NCBI GenBank assembly: GCA_964512095.1
Contig: CAZEIH010000011.1
Coordinates: 13,127-77,126, forward strand
DNA length: 64,000 nt
Source of the DNA: DTU013 sp964512095
GTDB lineage: Bacteria > Bacillota > Clostridia > Acetivibrionales > DTU013
Reading direction: 5' to 3'
In this document: in pieces, positions 1 to 7,379 of the stretch
Layout of the letters: each line of letters begins with the position of its first letter
Position numbering within the stretch: the first letter of the stretch is position 1
Program-made: the position numbers and the translations under genes
Notes under the pieces: model-generated
Seen by the model: the letters and a program-made list of their open reading frames with translations, nothing else
Database searches by the model: none
Told to the model about the DNA's origin: nothing

Positions 1-467
1 ATGTTTTCATCAACTGGCTCGTTTTTGTACCCTAAGGCGCTGACCAGTGCTACTGCCATATCTTCTCTAACTGCTTGTTGATTAGGTCTGTAGTTGTCAC
101 CTACTGCAGAGGTGAAGCCTGTGAGATGGATTTTAGCAGATTCTACATAGGGATATTCCCAATCAGTCTTCTTAACATCTAAAAAGGAGGGGGTGGACGG
201 AGAGAAAAGCTCAATCCTCAGTGTAAGCACCATCATCTTTGCAAACTGCGCTCTTGTGACAGTGCTATTTGGTTCAAACTTATTGTTGCCCATGCCGTCG
301 ATAATTTTGTTCTGGAACATCCACATAATCTGGTCGTATGCCCAGTGGTTTTGTTTAACATCTGAAAACCAGTACTTATTGTTGTTAGATGCATATGCCG
401 CCGATGAGATAGAGAGTATCAGCACGATACACATAATGAGTGAAACGATTCTTGTTGGTTTCTTCAT
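1..467 (-). CDS. SLH-domain surface protein, 3' end outside window
   Basis: Reading leftward from the ATG at 467, an open frame runs off the window edge (155 codons seen). The product begins with a Sec signal peptide (MKKPTRIVSLIMC, then a hydrophobic stretch and AYA cleavage site). Two S-layer-homology domains follow: one starting FSDVKQNHWAYDQI, ending in VTRAQFAKMM, and a second starting FLDVKKTDWEYPYV. SLH domains anchor proteins to cell-wall polysaccharide, so this is an exported surface protein. AAGGAG lies 9 nt before the ATG. What the C-terminal part does cannot be seen. Confidence 0.88.
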   Translation of the reverse strand, partial: MKKPTRIVSLIMCIVLILSISSAAYASNNNKYWFSDVKQNHWAYDQIMWMFQNKIIDGMGNNKFEPNSTVTRAQFAKMMVLTLRIELFSPSTPSFLDVKKTDWEYPYVESAKIHLTGFTSAVGDNYRPNQQAVREDMAVALVSALGYKNEPVDEN

Positions 468-505
468 ACCAAAATCTCCTTCCAATAGAAATACGTATGT
501 TTATA

Positions 506-534
506 ATTATAGTATCGCATATCCCTATTGGAAA
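506..534 (-). promoter_or_regulatory. Promoter of the SLH gene, flanked by an inverted repeat
   Basis: On the minus strand TTTCCA (529-534) and a perfect TATAAT (506-511) are 17 bp apart, upstream of the SLH gene. An inverted repeat, TTCCAATAG at 480-488 and CTATTGGAA at 525-533, brackets the promoter and could be an operator. The -35 is weak, so activation or repression through the repeat is an inference. Confidence 0.5.
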
Positions 535-593
535 TTGGTTACATTATGGTGAAGTTTAATTAACAAGAATGTTACAAAAGCCTGGTATATTTG

Positions 594-1372
594 TTAATCA
601 CTTATACTTATAAGGACATCTACATTAAAACCGGGAAGCAGAAAATCGTCAACCTCATCCAGCTTTATTCGTATTTTTACCTGGGTTTCGCCGTTTTGGT
701 TAACTGCTCTTCCGGGGATGTATGAAACCTTACCTGNNNNNNNNNNNNNNNNNNNNNNNNNNNNNNNNNNNNNNNNNNNNNNNNNNNNNNNNNNNNNNNN
801 NNNNNNNNNNNNNNNNNNNNNNNNNNNNNNNNNNNNTTCTTTAGGCTGTTTATTGCGTATGTAATATCTTGAACTGCCTTTTTATCATTGTCGATGTTTT
901 TTTTGAAGCTGTCCAGATCACTTTGGGAGATACCGCCGGATTCAAAGAGCTGCTCCTTAGTCTTTAGCTCTTCTAAAGACTTACTGTAAATATCCTTAGC
1001 AGCTTTTAGATCATTCTGAAGCTTACTCAAATCATTGTCCTCAAGGAGTCTTTCCATATTACTCATTGACGCATTCAGAGACAGTTCCTTTTGAGTAATG
1101 ATGCTTTCCATTTCTAAAAGCTCCAATGAAACGAGAGATTGACCGGATTTGACACGTTCTCCCTCCATCACATGTATTTGTTCAACAGGAGCTTGAAAAT
1201 CTAATGTTACATTTTTTATTTCAGTTGCGATTACTACTCCGAAGGCTTCAATTGCTTGCTTTACAGATTCTTGGGTTTCCGGCGGCGGAGTTGATTCTGC
1301 TTGTGTGGAGGTACACGCTACTATGCTACATGATAATGCTATTGCCAATAATAAAACTGATATTTTTTTCAT
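594..1372 (-). CDS. Lipoprotein membrane-fusion (HlyD/MacA-like) subunit, interrupted by assembly gap
   Basis: The product starts MKKISVLLLAIALS with lipobox SIVAC (Cys20), then a lipoyl-like hairpin domain (MEGERVKSGQSLVSL) and a long coiled coil, as in periplasmic-adaptor/HlyD subunits. In Gram-positives these link an ABC exporter to the envelope. Its ATG overlaps the ATPase stop by 4 nt. A 100-N gap (737-836) cuts the gene. Beyond the gap the family-like C-terminus (GKVSYIPGRAV through PGFNVDVLISISD) is open in a different frame from the literal N count and stops at 594, so the apparent stop near 677 is a gap artefact. True length is unknown. Confidence 0.85.
737..836. other. Assembly gap (100 N)
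   Basis: Exactly 100 consecutive N, the usual placeholder for a scaffold gap of unknown size. It lies inside the membrane-fusion gene. The frame on the two sides does not match when the gap is taken as 100 nt, so the real size is not 100 modulo 3. Confidence 0.97.
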
Positions 1373-2049
1373 ACTGCTTCACTCACCTTTCCGTCTCTTA
1401 CATGGATTATTCTTCGGCCATAGTCTGCCGCTTCCTTTGAATGCGTTACCTGTATTATTGTCTTACCCTTTTCACGATTGATTCTTGCCAGCAGTTCCAT
1501 GATCTCAGTGCCTGTTTTTGAATCGAGATTGCCTATGGGCTCATCGGCCAGAATTATGTCGGGTTGATTGATTAGCGCCCTTGCAATGGCAACACGCTGC
1601 TGCTGTCCGCCTGAAAGCTCACGAGGGGTATGGCGGCGTCTGTCTGACAGTCCTACTGTTTCCAGGATATCATCTAGTTCCTTTTTGTAGTCCTTTAGCT
1701 TTTTACCGTCCAGGAGAACAGGGAGCATAATGTTTTCTTCAATGTTAAGGTTGGGTATGAGATTGTAGAACTGGAATATGAAGCCCATCTCCCGGCGCCG
1801 CAGCTTACTTTCCTGTTCATCGTTCATACCATCCAGTTCCCGGCCTTTGATCCAGATTTTGCCGGAGGAGGGTTTGTCAAGGCCGCCTATCAGGTAAAGG
1901 AGAGTGCTTTTTCCTGAGCCTGACGGTCCCATGATAGAAACAAACTCACCCTCTTCTATCTTGATATTAATGTTTTTCAAAACCTCTACTTCGACCTTGC
2001 CCATTGTATATGACTTGTTTAGGTCGATGGATTCAATTATTGCTGACAT
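1369..2049 (-). CDS. ABC transporter ATP-binding protein, MacB/LolD type
   Basis: A 226-residue ATPase with Walker A GPSGSGKST (41-49), Q-loop FIFQFYNL (about 90-97), signature LSGGQ (145-149) and Walker B IILADEP (165-171). It has the length and sequence of the LolD/MacB/FtsE group, which energises FtsX-like permeases rather than solute importers. AAGGAG stands 9 nt before the ATG. It is the second gene of a minus-strand operon: the FtsX-like permease is upstream, with a hairpin repeat copy between them, and the membrane-fusion gene is downstream with ATGA overlap. The substrate is unknown; peptides or antimicrobial compounds are usual for such exporters. Confidence 0.93.
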   Translation of the reverse strand: MSAIIESIDLNKSYTMGKVEVEVLKNINIKIEEGEFVSIMGPSGSGKSTLLYLIGGLDKPSSGKIWIKGRELDGMNDEQESKLRRREMGFIFQFYNLIPNLNIEENIMLPVLLDGKKLKDYKKELDDILETVGLSDRRRHTPRELSGGQQQRVAIARALINQPDIILADEPIGNLDSKTGTEIMELLARINREKGKTIIQVTHSKEAADYGRRIIHVRDGKVSEAV

Positions 2050-2069
2050 TTTGTTAACTCCTTCTATGA

Positions 2070-2173
2070 TATTTATCTATGTCTTCAGACGACGCTGACA
2101 TCTAATTAATTAACTTCCTTGGTCAGGTGGAGTTCAGTCTCCACCTGACTCCCTGAGCGGAGCGAATTGACTA
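2070..2173 (-). repeat. Multi-hairpin dispersed repeat, copy 1
   Basis: Full copy in forward sense on the minus strand. It contains the GTCAGGTGGAG / CTCCACCTGAC stem, the AGGAAGTTAATTAAT linker, a degenerate GTCKTCTGAAGAC palindrome and the terminal CATAGATAAA. It lies inside the exporter operon between permease stop and ATPase start, ending about 20 nt before the ATPase ATG and just upstream of its ribosome-binding site. Confidence 0.85.
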
Positions 2174-2177
2174 ATTG

Positions 2178-4703
2178 TTATTCATATTTTAACGCTTCGA
2201 TCAGATTTAACTTTGATGATCTCAGCATGGGACTTATGGACGCTATCAGCGTAATCACTGCTCCCAGGATAAAGGATCCAACTATGGTTCCTGGGTCATA
2301 GGATATTGGCACGCCCATACCTAAAGTCTTCATAAGGTGAGGTACAGCATATGTCATCATTAATCCGGAAATTACTCCGGAAAGCCCTCCAATAATGCCA
2401 CCTGTAATTGATTCGACGAACAACATTGCTATGACCTGCCTACGGCTCATGCCTATTGATCTATACATTGCCAAGGAACGCTTTCGTTGGATGAAGCTTA
2501 TTATATAGTTGTTTATTATGCCGAATACTCCAATGAGGAGAGTCAGGTATGCAAAGGCTTCCATTGCATTGAATATACTGGCGTTCACTTCATAGTTATC
2601 AGCTTCCAGATCTGTAGTGGTTATTACATACTGGGATCTGCGCACATATTTCTTGCATATGGCCTCAGCTACTGCAGCTGGTTCTTTGCTGGTTTTAATA
2701 AACAACTCGTCATAATTGCTTTTGCCTGTATCCAATCTGAAATACTTGTCGGCTATCATTACAATGCTACCGTTATTGAGCATCGTATCCTGAAAACCGA
2801 TTATTTTGTAGGTCACTTCCTTGTCATTAAGAATCATTGTAAAATTATCTCCGACGTTAGTGCCGAATTTGTCTCTGAGGTTGGTCGACATTATCATGGC
2901 TCTCTCATTGTTCAGAGCATCCAGCAAGGCTTGTGGATCGTCTGTATCCACCAGCTCCATATCAAAGAACGAAGGGAATTTTGCTGTGTTGATGCCAAAT
3001 ATGCCTCCCACCTTATAGTCATGGCCTGCCACATCCACGCCATATAGTGTATAGTTGCTACACACCTGATCTATGCCGTCGATTGTTAGCAGGGATTGTT
3101 CAAGGGACCTATTAGCATCAGGGTCGCTCATATATATATCAAAATCCGTGTTCTTGGTATAAAAGCTAGCTACTTCATATAATACGCTGTCGCTTATTGT
3201 AGTTATTGTTATAAGGCTTGATATTGCTATGGTTAAAAGTGCAATATTATTTAATATGCTTTTGTTCTGCCGTAGATTTTTTGCTGCAAGGGAGCCTACA
3301 TTTCCAAACAATACTGAGTATATTTTTTCAAAAAACAGCAAAAATCCTGAGATGATGGCAGGAAGCAGCAAAATGATACCTGATACTGATGACATCATGC
3401 TGATTGTGTCGAAAATCAGTGCCAAATCGTCATTTGATAGCATAGGGAGGAAGATCCAGATAACAAGAAGGAGGATCCCGACAATATATCTGCCCTTATT
3501 GTTTTTCTCCTTTTTATCTATGGCATTCAAGACAATTTCCTTAACAGGTATTTTGGATACCTTCATAATCGGGAGTACAGAGCTGGCCAACGATATAACT
3601 ACGGCTCCAATAAAAGCTGAAAGCATCTGAGCCGGAGAGTAGTCTAACGATATCGCGTATCCAACCATGTAGGAAGGAGTGATCAGGTATGTGATCAGAT
3701 AGAGGATCCCAAGGCCCAGTATGCAGCCGGCAGCACCTCCAATGATGCCATAGATAAGGCTTTCTGCCAATAGGATAATATCGGTGGTGCGCCTAGCTGC
3801 GCCGATGCTTCTGAAGGTACCTATTATCGGAAGCCTCTCCAAAGCAATTACTTTAAAGCAGGTATATATAATGAATATGCTCATGAATGCCACAATCGCC
3901 GTCATCATCATAAAGCCTGCAGCCATTGAAGCAAAGCTGTTCTTTATGTCTTCCATGGGGAGAGGCTCTTCAACGGCGTACCGCTTATATATATCCTTTA
4001 GCTCAGTAATGGCTGGCTTGAGATCGACGCCATCTTTGAGCTTTATAAATGTCATATTCGTCAGGTTTTTGCCCCCAAGTATTGCAGAGAGGGTATGCTT
4101 TGGCACCAGCATATTAAGAGTATCGCCGGTTTCTGTGAAAAAGCCGTCCTTATGAGCGATGGCACTTATCATAAATCTATGCTTAACTTTACTTATTTCC
4201 AGCTCAATGCTATCACCCTTGGACCAACCGTAGGTATCTGCTGCGTCCTTGCTGACAATGACCCTTTTACCTGTGAATCCACTGACAGCAGTGCCATCAA
4301 CAGTATAGAAGGGACTCATGATGTCTGTATCTTCAATAGTACTGCCTCTTAGGCCAACGCTGACTGTTTTGTTTCTCTCTGGGCTGAGGTATGCAGATAC
4401 CTGTAGTGTCTCAATCATGTAATCTGCCTTTGGCAGGAATACTTCACCGCCCGTTCTTGGTAGAAAGTGCCCAGGTGAATCAGTATCGGGATAGATTATT
4501 ATATCAGCTGTTCCAAAGTACTGCTTTGCATCAGCAACAAACATATTGGAAACATTGTCTGTGATTGCCTGGGATGCAAAAAAAAGAGCGCTAGACAGTG
4601 CTATGGAAAACAGTATTAAAAATGTGCGAAGCTTTTTTTCATAAATACTACGTATTAAAAATTTTACAATTATGCCCACTAATTTACCTTGCCTTTCCAG
4701 CAT
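2178..4703 (-). CDS. FtsX-like ABC transporter permease (8-TM, duplicated)
   Basis: An 841-residue membrane protein with two FtsX/MacB permease halves, each with an extracellular MacB-PCD-like domain after its first membrane helix. Helices are visible near residues 20-45, 265-295, 320-345, 360-385, and again near 490-515 and 735-830. Permeases of this size are typical of the Gram-positive bacitracin/peptide exporter type and of lipoprotein-release families. It opens the minus-strand operon with the ATPase and membrane-fusion genes. The ATG at 4703 has no clear ribosome-binding site. A GTG at 4679 with GGAAAGGCAAGG upstream is an equally good start, giving 833 residues. Substrate unknown. Confidence 0.9.
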   Translation of the reverse strand: MLERQGKLVGIIVKFLIRSIYEKKLRTFLILFSIALSSALFFASQAITDNVSNMFVADAKQYFGTADIIIYPDTDSPGHFLPRTGGEVFLPKADYMIETLQVSAYLSPERNKTVSVGLRGSTIEDTDIMSPFYTVDGTAVSGFTGKRVIVSKDAADTYGWSKGDSIELEISKVKHRFMISAIAHKDGFFTETGDTLNMLVPKHTLSAILGGKNLTNMTFIKLKDGVDLKPAITELKDIYKRYAVEEPLPMEDIKNSFASMAAGFMMMTAIVAFMSIFIIYTCFKVIALERLPIIGTFRSIGAARRTTDIILLAESLIYGIIGGAAGCILGLGILYLITYLITPSYMVGYAISLDYSPAQMLSAFIGAVVISLASSVLPIMKVSKIPVKEIVLNAIDKKEKNNKGRYIVGILLLVIWIFLPMLSNDDLALIFDTISMMSSVSGIILLLPAIISGFLLFFEKIYSVLFGNVGSLAAKNLRQNKSILNNIALLTIAISSLITITTISDSVLYEVASFYTKNTDFDIYMSDPDANRSLEQSLLTIDGIDQVCSNYTLYGVDVAGHDYKVGGIFGINTAKFPSFFDMELVDTDDPQALLDALNNERAMIMSTNLRDKFGTNVGDNFTMILNDKEVTYKIIGFQDTMLNNGSIVMIADKYFRLDTGKSNYDELFIKTSKEPAAVAEAICKKYVRRSQYVITTTDLEADNYEVNASIFNAMEAFAYLTLLIGVFGIINNYIISFIQRKRSLAMYRSIGMSRRQVIAMLFVESITGGIIGGLSGVISGLMMTYAVPHLMKTLGMGVPISYDPGTIVGSFILGAVITLIASISPMLRSSKLNLIEALKYE

Positions 4704-4770
4704 TAATCAACGGATAATACGTTATATGTGTGCGGATGTCTGAAATAAAACTTATTTCCGTTGCGAATAC

Positions 4771-4798
4771 TGAGTGGAGAGGGTATAATGCTAATCAT
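4771..4798 (+). promoter_or_regulatory. Promoter upstream of agmatinase gene
   Basis: TTGCGA (4771-4776) and a perfect TATAAT (4793-4798) lie 16 bp apart, 61 nt before the agmatinase ATG. No operator-like palindrome is obvious. Confidence 0.5.
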
Positions 4799-4859
4799 AA
4801 AAACCTCTGTTTTCCCCAAATTAGGAAAGGGGAGCAGGCGTAATTTTGGAGGGTTTTGA

Positions 4860-5708
4860 ATGAGCGGATTGATGCTTCCAAGGTTCATGGGCTGTGATGC
4901 CTGTATGGAGGAAAGTGATATTGTTATATTCGGTGCAGGCTTTGATGGGACTGTAAGCTATCGCCCCGGATCACGCTTTGGACCCCAGGCAATGCGTTCT
5001 GAGTTCTATGGGCTTGAGACATATTCACCTGCCTTGGATCGCGATTTGTCGGACGTTGCCATATGCGACAGTGGCGATTTGGAGCTGCCCTTTGGCAATG
5101 TAAGCGCTGCCCTTGAAATGATAGGGAATACTGCTGCGAGTTTCATCAGGGCGGGGATGAAGCCGTTTATGATAGGCGGAGAACACTTGATTACACTGCC
5201 GGCATTTGAGGCTGTGCATCAAAGGTACCCCGAAGTTTGTCTGCTCCATCTAGATGCCCATACAGACCTGCGTGAAGAATACCTGGGAGAAAGGTTGTCA
5301 CATTCCAGCGTGGTCAGGAGAATATGGGACATAGTTGGTGATGGACGTATATGGCAGCTGGGTATACGAAGTGGACTCAGAGAGGAATTCGAGTGGGCGA
5401 AGGAAGGTCATACAAATCTGAGGCCATTTGACCTGTCGGCGGCGGAGGAAGCAGCGGCAGATCTCTCAGGCAAACCTGTATACCTCACCATCGACCTGGA
5501 TGTGCTTGATCCTTCCATAATGTCAGGCACCGGCACCCCCGAACCGGGAGGTGTTTCATATCGAGAGCTGCAAAAGGCCCTGTGCAGCTTTTGGGGCCTA
5601 AACATTGTAGCGGCTGACGTAGTAGAGCTGGCGCCCCATCTAGACAGCTCCGGCGTGTCCACAGCCGCCGCCTGCAAGGTCATGCGCGAAGCATTACTGC
5701 TTATGTAA
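4860..5708 (+). CDS. speB: Agmatinase / arginase-family ureohydrolase
   Basis: A 282-residue ureohydrolase. The binuclear manganese ligands are present: GGEH (His109), LDAHTD (Asp132, His134, Asp136) and IDLDVLDPS (Asp212, Asp214), followed by the signature GTGTPEPGG. Agmatinases release urea from agmatine to give putrescine; length and motifs fit SpeB better than arginase. GGAGGG lies 7 nt before the ATG. The gene stands alone, without the spermidine synthase that often precedes it in Firmicutes, so exact substrate (agmatine or another guanidino compound) remains an inference. Confidence 0.88.
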   Translation: MSGLMLPRFMGCDACMEESDIVIFGAGFDGTVSYRPGSRFGPQAMRSEFYGLETYSPALDRDLSDVAICDSGDLELPFGNVSAALEMIGNTAASFIRAGMKPFMIGGEHLITLPAFEAVHQRYPEVCLLHLDAHTDLREEYLGERLSHSSVVRRIWDIVGDGRIWQLGIRSGLREEFEWAKEGHTNLRPFDLSAAEEAAADLSGKPVYLTIDLDVLDPSIMSGTGTPEPGGVSYRELQKALCSFWGLNIVAADVVELAPHLDSSGVSTAAACKVMREALLLM

Positions 5709-5887
5709 GGTGCCAGGCACGTCACTTAGACACTTATTTCATTCCGGCTTTGCGGTAGAATGCGCGAAGCGCGTTACGGCTAAAGTGAGGTGACAGGCAC
5801 CGCACTTTAGCACACTTTAGCACATATTTATAAGTGACTAAATATCGTGACAGGCACCACACTTAGTCACTTATTGAGAAACGCTGG
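5709..5887. repeat. Diverged tandem duplication with GTGMCAGGCAC motifs
   Basis: Three copies of a GTGMCAGGCAC motif (about 5710-5720, 5791-5800, 5850-5860), two of them followed by CACTTAGWCACTTATT. A 21-nt stretch at 5741-5761 nearly repeats the last codons of the AraC gene (5891-5912), so part of that gene's 3' end has been duplicated outward. Motifs of the GGTGCCTGTCACC kind are known as short palindromic intergenic repeats in Firmicutes; the assignment to that group is an inference. Confidence 0.6.
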
Positions 5888-6739
5888 TCACATGCCGGCT
5901 TTGCGGTAGAAGGTGGGTGAGCAGCCCTTTACTCTTTTGAATATCCTGTTGAAGGTGGGAAGGCTGTTGAAGCCTGATTCCATAGCAATATCCAAAACCG
6001 GCATTTCAGTAGATTTGAGCAGCTTTTCAGCATGCTTGATCCTGTATGTATTTAGATAGCGGAGGAAGCTTTGGCCTGTATACTCTTTGAATAACCTTGA
6101 GAAATAATATTCACTAAAGCCGGCTGCATTAGAGGCGTCTTTTAGTGTAACCGGAAGAGGAAAGTTGTTTTTTATGTACTCAAAGGCTTTGTTTATCTGT
6201 TGTAGTCCCGCTATTTTTTTGCTGTTGCTTTTATTGCCGTAGAGAAAGTATTTCATATGGTTTCTGGATATCAGGACTATTATATCGAATATTCTGGCAT
6301 TTAAGGACAGAGCGTAAGCATAATCCTTGTTTTCATGCTCTCTAATAAGCTGTAGAATGCACATTTCCACTGAACTTTGCAGGCCTGGATCTTCGGTTCT
6401 GCAAATCTTTGCAGTCCTTTCCATAAAAGGAGTTATACCATTTATGCCGCCGAATCCGTCAAGAGTTGAGATGTTGAACTGTATGAAATATTGCCTGCCA
6501 TTGTTACTGCAGGTGGTTATTTCATGGATTTCTCCGGTGGGTATCAAAAGCATATCACCATCGGACAAAGAGTATTCTGAGCCTGAGACGCTTATGCTAC
6601 AGGCGCCGGAGGCATTATATACCAGCTCTATTGCGTTGTGCCAGTGCATGGGGTATTGCATCTCGCTAGTATTCTCAACCAGACGAAACGGATAATGTTC
6701 AGTGAATATGTCTTTTTCATGAAGGCCTTCAAGTTTCAT
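5888..6739 (-). CDS. AraC-family transcriptional regulator
   Basis: A cupin-like N-terminal sensor domain (MHWHNAIELVYN, DGDMLLIPTGEIHEI) is followed by a two-helix-turn-helix AraC domain in the last 100 residues (SEYYFSRLFKEYTGQSF, then IAMESGFNSLPTFNRIFKR). This layout is common in regulators of carbohydrate genes. The start is set at the ATG 6739 because GGAGG stands 6 nt upstream; a longer frame would begin inside a hairpin repeat. The GH3 gene about 640 bp away on the same strand is a plausible target, but no operator is identified. Confidence 0.9.
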   Translation of the reverse strand: MKLEGLHEKDIFTEHYPFRLVENTSEMQYPMHWHNAIELVYNASGACSISVSGSEYSLSDGDMLLIPTGEIHEITTCSNNGRQYFIQFNISTLDGFGGINGITPFMERTAKICRTEDPGLQSSVEMCILQLIREHENKDYAYALSLNARIFDIIVLISRNHMKYFLYGNKSNSKKIAGLQQINKAFEYIKNNFPLPVTLKDASNAAGFSEYYFSRLFKEYTGQSFLRYLNTYRIKHAEKLLKSTEMPVLDIAMESGFNSLPTFNRIFKRVKGCSPTFYRKAGM

Positions 6740-6776
6740 ATGCACACCTCCTCTCAAATTAATGAGAGCTTTTTTA

Positions 6777-6900
6777 GTCAATTCGCTTCGCTCAGGGAGT
6801 CAGGTGGAGACTGAAATCCACCTGACCAAGGAAGTTAATTAATTCGTCTGTGATTATCGCCGACCTATAGAGGTCGGCATCTTCTGAAGACATATATAAA
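6777..6900 (+). repeat. Multi-hairpin dispersed repeat, copy 2
   Basis: Full-length copy, about 124 bp. It begins GTCAATTCGCTTCGCTCAGG, has the GTCAGGTGGAG stem (one loop-side change), then a second hairpin GCCGACCT / AGGTCGGC with loop ATAG, and ends at CTTCTGAAGACATATATAAA. It sits upstream of the AraC gene in the opposite direction. Confidence 0.85.
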
Positions 6901-7323
6901 TGCGGAAACTCGGACTCGGTACATTTTTCACTTTTAATGTCCGTTTACCTCAGATAGTGTTTTGCAACATCTTTCATAAGCTACCTTATACTATCCAATT
7001 TTAGCAGAAGGAAGGGTTGTCCGCAATGCTGGTGCAAATAGCATACCTTAAGCATATAAACTATGAACATAATTTCAGCGGGTCAGGTAGTATGCTTAAA
7101 TATGCAAGTAAAGGCTGCTCAATTGGTAATAGTGAATGAGTTCTTGCATTATGAGTAACATAACACAAGAGGCGATAGCATTATCACTGCCATACTGAGA
7201 TTTTGGGGTACATCACTTGCAGAATACACCACATAAGTAGCAGATTTGAGCAGTCCATTAATTATTCCTCCCCCACAATTATTTCCCAAGTACTGACAGA
7301 CTTGAGGCCGTTGCGACCCCACA
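6901..7323. other. Intergenic DNA without recognisable gene
   Basis: Between the hairpin repeat and the terminator of the GH3 gene I find no frame with ribosome-binding site and coding character. The sequence is AT-rich. The sequences GCATACCTTAAGCATA (7040-7055) and GTATGCTTAAATATGC (7089-7104) resemble each other but carry no clear function. Confidence 0.4.
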
Positions 7324-7357
7324 ACAAAGTCCTGCTTCAAACGAAGCAGGACTTTGT
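7324..7357 (-). terminator. Hairpin terminator after the GH3 gene
   Basis: A perfect 15-bp stem (ACAAAGTCCTGCTTC and its complement) with a 4-nt loop, 23 nt past the GH3 stop. It is symmetrical, with short T-runs both ways, so it may act in both directions. Confidence 0.7.
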
Positions 7358-7379
7358 GCTACTGTACCATAAAATAATA

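Noticed and set aside
677..736. Apparent C-terminus of the membrane-fusion protein ending at 677
   Set aside because: It depends on the literal 100-N length. Another frame beyond the gap gives the family-typical PGFNVDVLI ending at 594.
6740..6781. Longer AraC reading frame starting at 6781
   Set aside because: The extension begins in the hairpin repeat and skips a strong GGAGG placed 6 nt before the ATG at 6739.
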